10,729 bases of DNA from Rhodothermales bacterium (GTDB lineage Bacteria; Bacteroidota; Rhodothermia; Rhodothermales; UBA10348): positions 1 through 10,729 of the forward strand of contig JABDJZ010000341.1 in assembly GCA_013003255.1 (NCBI GenBank). Reading direction: 5' to 3'. The position numbers and the translations under genes were made by a program. Positions 8,430 to 10,729 of this stretch are shown one piece after another. Position 1 is the first letter of the stretch. Every line of letters begins with the position of its first letter. The notes under the pieces were generated by a model that worked only from the letters and a program-made list of their open reading frames with translations, searched no databases and was not told the origin of the DNA.

Positions 8430-9224
8430 CTACAGCATCGGGTCGCGCTTGTCCTCACCGATGTCCGCGCTCTCGGGCACCTTCGCGGGTTCGATTTCCC
8501 GGATGTCACCGGTCACCCCATAGAAATACAGGTACCGGCACAGCTCGGTCAAACTCGCCGTGACGATGTCATCAAACCGGAATCGCGGCAGCCCCATCCC
8601 GTCATCACCCGGGTCCGTCCCATCCAGGTGGTCGGCAGACTCCACAGACGCGGCCGCATTCCTCAGGTGGCGAATCACGCCCGCGTCCAACTCACCCTTT
8701 CGCATAGCGAACAGGCCCCAGACCATCGGGTAGTTGGTCAACTCGTACCACTCCTGACCCAGATCCAGATTGCGGCCGTCGTTGGTAGGCCCGGGCACGT
8801 CGAACGCCAGCACGGCGCTGCCCGCGGACACATTGGCGGGCGAGGACGCGGCCTCTGGGCGCACAGATATGCCGTAGTGCTCCTGCAGGACCACCTTGCT
8901 GACCAACGACTCCAGCGCCTTGGGATCGGCGCATTCCAGCACCTCTGGCCGGCTTTCAAACCCGTCCTTGAGGTTGATGGTGGCGTGCGGTGTTGACCAC
9001 GAGGAATAGGCCACGGCCGGAAGGATGTCGAAGTCCTCCGAAAGGCCCACGGCGATATCCGTGGCAAGGAGGGCTATGTCAACCAGCCCCGCCGAAAGCC
9101 GCTTCTCTCCGGCTTCCCGGGAGTCGAAGCTGACCTCCGTCGAGTCGGATCGGAGCGCTTCTCCGAACGCACGGAGGCGCGGATCATCCCAAATGGATAT
9201 GCGAAGTATTGCGCTGTCGTTCAT
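8430..9224 (-). CDS. MqnA-like protein of the menaquinone (futalosine pathway) enzyme family, divergent
   Basis: About 264 residues from the ATG at 9224. An upstream TTG at 9317 would add a poor extension running through a hairpin-rich spacer. MqnA, chorismate dehydratase, opens the futalosine route to menaquinone and has a periplasmic-binding-protein fold. Supporting signs are LSAGLVDIALLATDIAVG at 43-60, DILPAVAYSS at 66-75, a mid-protein AGSAVLAFD, and above all LDLGQEWYELTNYPMVWGLF at 153-172, which matches the MqnA pattern of D-L-G-x-E-W ahead of a W-G/A-x-W-like strand. The usual N-terminal SYLNTLP-like segment is not recognisable: the protein has ISIWDDPRLR there. Activity as MqnA is therefore uncertain, and it could be a divergent paralog. 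No signal peptide is seen, so it is cytoplasmic. smpB follows after 2 bases. Confidence 0.7.
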   Translation of the reverse strand: MNDSAILRISIWDDPRLRAFGEALRSDSTEVSFDSREAGEKRLSAGLVDIALLATDIAVGLSEDFDILPAVAYSSWSTPHATINLKDGFESRPEVLECADPKALESLVSKVVLQEHYGISVRPEAASSPANVSAGSAVLAFDVPGPTNDGRNLDLGQEWYELTNYPMVWGLFAMRKGELDAGVIRHLRNAAASVESADHLDGTDPGDDGMGLPRFRFDDIVTASLTELCRYLYFYGVTGDIREIEPAKVPESADIGEDKRDPML

Positions 9225-9239
9225 AACGGTCACAACGTA

Positions 9240-9274
9240 CAGAAACCGCCCACGCGAAGCGCCGACGGTTTCTG
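9240..9274 (-). other. Hairpin before the MqnA-like gene (9-base perfect stem)
   Basis: CAGAAACCG at 9240-9248 is perfectly complementary to CGGTTTCTG at 9266-9274, with a 17-base loop that can itself form a small CGC-GAA-GCG stem. On the minus strand it ends 15 bases before the ATG at 9224. No run of T follows on either strand, so it is a poor intrinsic terminator. It may be a terminator remnant, an RNA-stability element or a translation-control stem. Confidence 0.45.
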
Positions 9275-9300
9275 AAACTGGTTGACGGGACAGGAGGCCG

Positions 9301-9330
9301 TTGCGACAAAGGCCCAACAGGCTGTCGCAA
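9301..9330 (-). other. Second hairpin in the rplS to MqnA-like spacer (8-base perfect stem)
   Basis: TTGCGACA at 9301-9308 pairs perfectly with TGTCGCAA at 9323-9330. A further GCC/GGC pairing (9312-9314 with 9320-9322) tightens the loop. A third, weaker stem lies at 9336-9349 (CCTCG and CGAGG around a 4-base loop), just downstream of the rplS stop. Stacked stems after a ribosomal-protein gene fit 3'-end formation or mRNA processing. There is no T-tract. Confidence 0.4.
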
Positions 9331-9371
9331 ACAATCCTCGGCCGCGAGGGCAGCCCGTACCGGGAAAGGTG

Positions 9372-9725
9372 CTAGCGCGTACGCTTTTCCTTGATACGCG
9401 CGGCTTTTCCGCGACGCTCCCGCATGTAGTAGAGCTTGGCCCGACGGACACGCCCCCGACGAATCACCTCGATCTTGGCGATCTTGGGCGAGTGCAGGGG
9501 GAAAATGCGCTCCACGCCGACTCCATTGGAGACCTTGCGGACCATGAACGTACGGCGGGCATCAGCACCCTTGAGGGCGATTACCACGCCCTGGTACTGC
9601 TGAATGCGCTCCTTCTCGCCCTCAATGACGCGGACGTGCACGTTGACCGTGTCACCTGCCTGAAATTCAGGGATGTCGTCGCGGAGTTGGGTTCCCTCAA
9701 TGAGGGACATCATATCTGTGGCCAT
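9372..9725 (-). CDS. rplS: 50S ribosomal protein L19 (bL19)
   Basis: Protein of 117 residues, normal for bL19. It sits at the interface of the two ribosomal subunits. Diagnostic segments are FQAGDTVNVHVRVIEGEKER, IQQYQGVVIALKG, FMVRKVSNGVGVERIFPLHS and the basic C-terminal RRGRVRRAKLYYMRERRGKA. The ATG at 9725 has a strong Shine-Dalgarno GGAGG with 7 bases of spacing, the best ribosome binding site in the window. The gene begins 32 bases after trmD ends, matching the classic rimM-trmD-rplS order. The short trmD-rplS gap fits an operon. The strong site may help raise L19 output above TrmD. Confidence 0.98.
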   Translation of the reverse strand: MATDMMSLIEGTQLRDDIPEFQAGDTVNVHVRVIEGEKERIQQYQGVVIALKGADARRTFMVRKVSNGVGVERIFPLHSPKIAKIEVIRRGRVRRAKLYYMRERRGKAARIKEKRTR

Positions 9726-9732
9726 CGGCGGA

Positions 9733-9737
9733 CCTCC
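9733..9737 (-). promoter_or_regulatory. Shine-Dalgarno site of rplS
   Basis: The minus strand reads CTGGAGGTCCGCCGATG, with GGAGG 7 bases before the rplS ATG. This is a near-ideal anti-16S match. It stands out because most other starts in the window lack such a site; trmD has only an AGGGA-type match. Confidence 0.85.
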
Positions 9738-9757
9738 AGTAAAGTCGTGTTCTTGAT

Positions 9758-10513
9758 TCAGTTCGTCTCAGCGGCAGCCGATTGCTGTCCCGCCGTCTTG
9801 GTGGTTCGCCGCCGCGCGGCTGTCGAACCTCCGTCTTCGAGAAGGTCCGGCCGCCTGAGCCGAGTCTTCTCCAGTTTCTGCGTTTCGCGCCACTGGGCGA
9901 CTTTTCCGTGGTCTCCGCTCAACAAAACGTCCGGCACTCCGATTCCGCGAAAATCCGCGGGTCTGGTGTAAACCGGCGCATCCAAGAGTCCGTCCTGAAA
10001 GCTGTCGGAGAGGGCCGATCCGGCGTCTCCGAGCACCCCCGGGATGAGGCGAACGACCGAATCTACAAGCACCATTGCGGGTAGTTCCCCCCCGCTCAGG
10101 ACGTAGTCTCCGATCGAAATCTCCCGCGTGATCAGGTGATCCCGAACCCGCTGGTCGATACCCTTGTAGTGCCCGGCTACCAGGATCATTCGGCCTGCCA
10201 TCGACAGTCGATTGACCATCGGCTGGTCAAGGACCTCGCCGTCAGGAGTCAGAAAGATCACCTCGTCCACCGCCGGCCCATCGTCATCCAACAGGCTCTG
10301 GATACAGTCGAACAGCGGCTCCGGCTTCAGCACCATTCCGGCGCCACCCCCGAATGGATAGTCATCCACCTGGCGATGCTTTCCGGTAGCGAACTGACGA
10401 AGGTCATGGACACGGATGTCCACGAGGCCTTTGTCCTGGGCGCGTTGCACGATGCTCTGCCTCAGGGGCGAAGCACAGAGGTCCGGGAGGGCGGTGATGA
10501 GATCTATTCTCAT
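9758..10513 (-). CDS. trmD: tRNA (guanine-N1)-methyltransferase TrmD
   Basis: About 251 residues from the ATG at 10513. It methylates G37 of tRNAs using S-adenosylmethionine and so prevents frameshifting. The SPOUT trefoil-knot motifs are clear: DYPFGGGAGMVLKPEPLF at 51-68, LVAGHYKGIDQRVRDH at 111-126 and EISIGDYVLSGGELPAMVL at 131-149. Arg155 (VVRLIPGVLG) and Asp170 (SDSF) align with the catalytic Arg154 and Asp169 of E. coli TrmD. WRETQKLEKTRLRRPDLL is the usual C-terminal helix. After it comes a tail of about 26 residues rich in T, A, R and Q, longer than usual and probably disordered. A longer reading from 10594 adds a 27-residue extension overlapping rimM and is not supported. The ATG is preceded by an AGGGA-type site within the end of rimM. 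Confidence 0.97.
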   Translation of the reverse strand: MRIDLITALPDLCASPLRQSIVQRAQDKGLVDIRVHDLRQFATGKHRQVDDYPFGGGAGMVLKPEPLFDCIQSLLDDDGPAVDEVIFLTPDGEVLDQPMVNRLSMAGRMILVAGHYKGIDQRVRDHLITREISIGDYVLSGGELPAMVLVDSVVRLIPGVLGDAGSALSDSFQDGLLDAPVYTRPADFRGIGVPDVLLSGDHGKVAQWRETQKLEKTRLRRPDLLEDGGSTAARRRTTKTAGQQSAAAETN

Positions 10514-10514
10514 G

Positions 10515-10729
10515 TCAGTCCCTCTCCGAGATCGGTTCGCCTTCCAGCAGACCCTCCAGAGGTACCACGGTAAGGTGGCCTCCTTCGAGATCAACGCTCG
10601 GCACCAGATCCGGCACGAACGGCACCATGGCCAGCGTGCCGTCCAGCTTGCGGACGGACAGGGTCGGGTGCGCCGGCAATTCCAGCACGTCCACCACTTC
10701 GCCGACCTTGCGCTCCTCTGCCATCACGG
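10515..10729 (-). CDS. rimM: Ribosome maturation factor RimM, C-terminal part (cut by window edge)
   Basis: The reading frame is open to the right edge, so only the last 70-odd residues are present. They form the C-terminal PRC-barrel domain of RimM: VGEVVDVLELPAHPTLSVRK, MVPFVPDLVPSVDLEGGHL and a final VVPLEGLLEGE. RimM helps mature the 30S subunit by binding ribosomal protein S19. The N-terminal domain should lie beyond the window. The stop codon is followed by a single base and then the trmD ATG, so the two are tightly linked. The GTG near 10727 is simply the first start-type codon after the edge, not the true start. Confidence 0.9.
   Translation of the reverse strand, partial: VMAEERKVGEVVDVLELPAHPTLSVRKLDGTLAMVPFVPDLVPSVDLEGGHLTVVPLEGLLEGEPISERD

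Noticed and set aside
8223..8996. Plus-strand open frame of 257 codons over smpB and the MqnA-like gene
   Set aside because: It is the shadow of two minus-strand genes, with low-complexity composition and no family match.
9225..9317. N-terminal extension of the MqnA-like protein from the TTG at 9317
   Set aside because: The extension runs through perfect inverted repeats, is not hydrophobic like a signal peptide, and the family start matches the ATG at 9224.
9282..9971. Plus-strand open frame of 229 codons over rplS and trmD
   Set aside because: It is antisense to two certain housekeeping genes and resembles no known protein.
10514..10594. Longer TrmD start at 10594
   Set aside because: It would overlap rimM by about 80 bases, and the conserved TrmD N-terminus (MRIDLITALP) begins at 10513.

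Overview
The window is GC-rich by eye, and every recognised gene is on the minus strand, so transcription runs from high to low coordinates. The mix suggests a bacterium of the wider Bacteroidota group, most likely a high-GC member of the Rhodothermota/Balneolota type. It holds a TonB-dependent receptor with an N-terminal carboxypeptidase-regulatory-like domain, a DUF4249-type lipoprotein directly after it, and GWxTD-domain proteins. Most starts lack a Shine-Dalgarno sequence, with rplS and probably trmD as exceptions. The phylum call is inferred from gene content and was not tested by alignment.

Right side (about 9372-10729): the conserved translation cluster rimM (partial, cut by the window edge), trmD and rplS, in the order common in bacteria. 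rplS has a clear GGAGG ribosome binding site. Next comes a 147-base spacer (9225-9371) with several perfect inverted repeats. After it lie a divergent MqnA-family gene (menaquinone/futalosine pathway family) and smpB, the tmRNA-binding trans-translation factor. These two genes are only 2 bases apart.

Left side (50-7889): a four-gene envelope cluster. In transcription order it is a 708-residue GWxTD-like protein, a TonB-dependent receptor, a DUF4249-like lipoprotein and a second GWxTD protein with TPR repeats. The first two genes overlap by 32 bases, and the receptor and lipoprotein overlap by 4 bases (ATGA). The last gene follows a gap of up to about 130 bases. The two GWxTD proteins are clear paralogs along their C-terminal halves and bracket the receptor/lipoprotein pair. 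All four products carry a predicted export signal, so they probably work together at the outer membrane or in the periplasm. Their substrate cannot be read from the sequence.

The most interesting part is this GWxTD / TonB receptor / DUF4249 / GWxTD arrangement, because the role of GWxTD proteins is not established. I saw no CRISPR array, insertion sequence, tRNA, rRNA or phage gene. No stretch longer than 300 bases lacks a gene.
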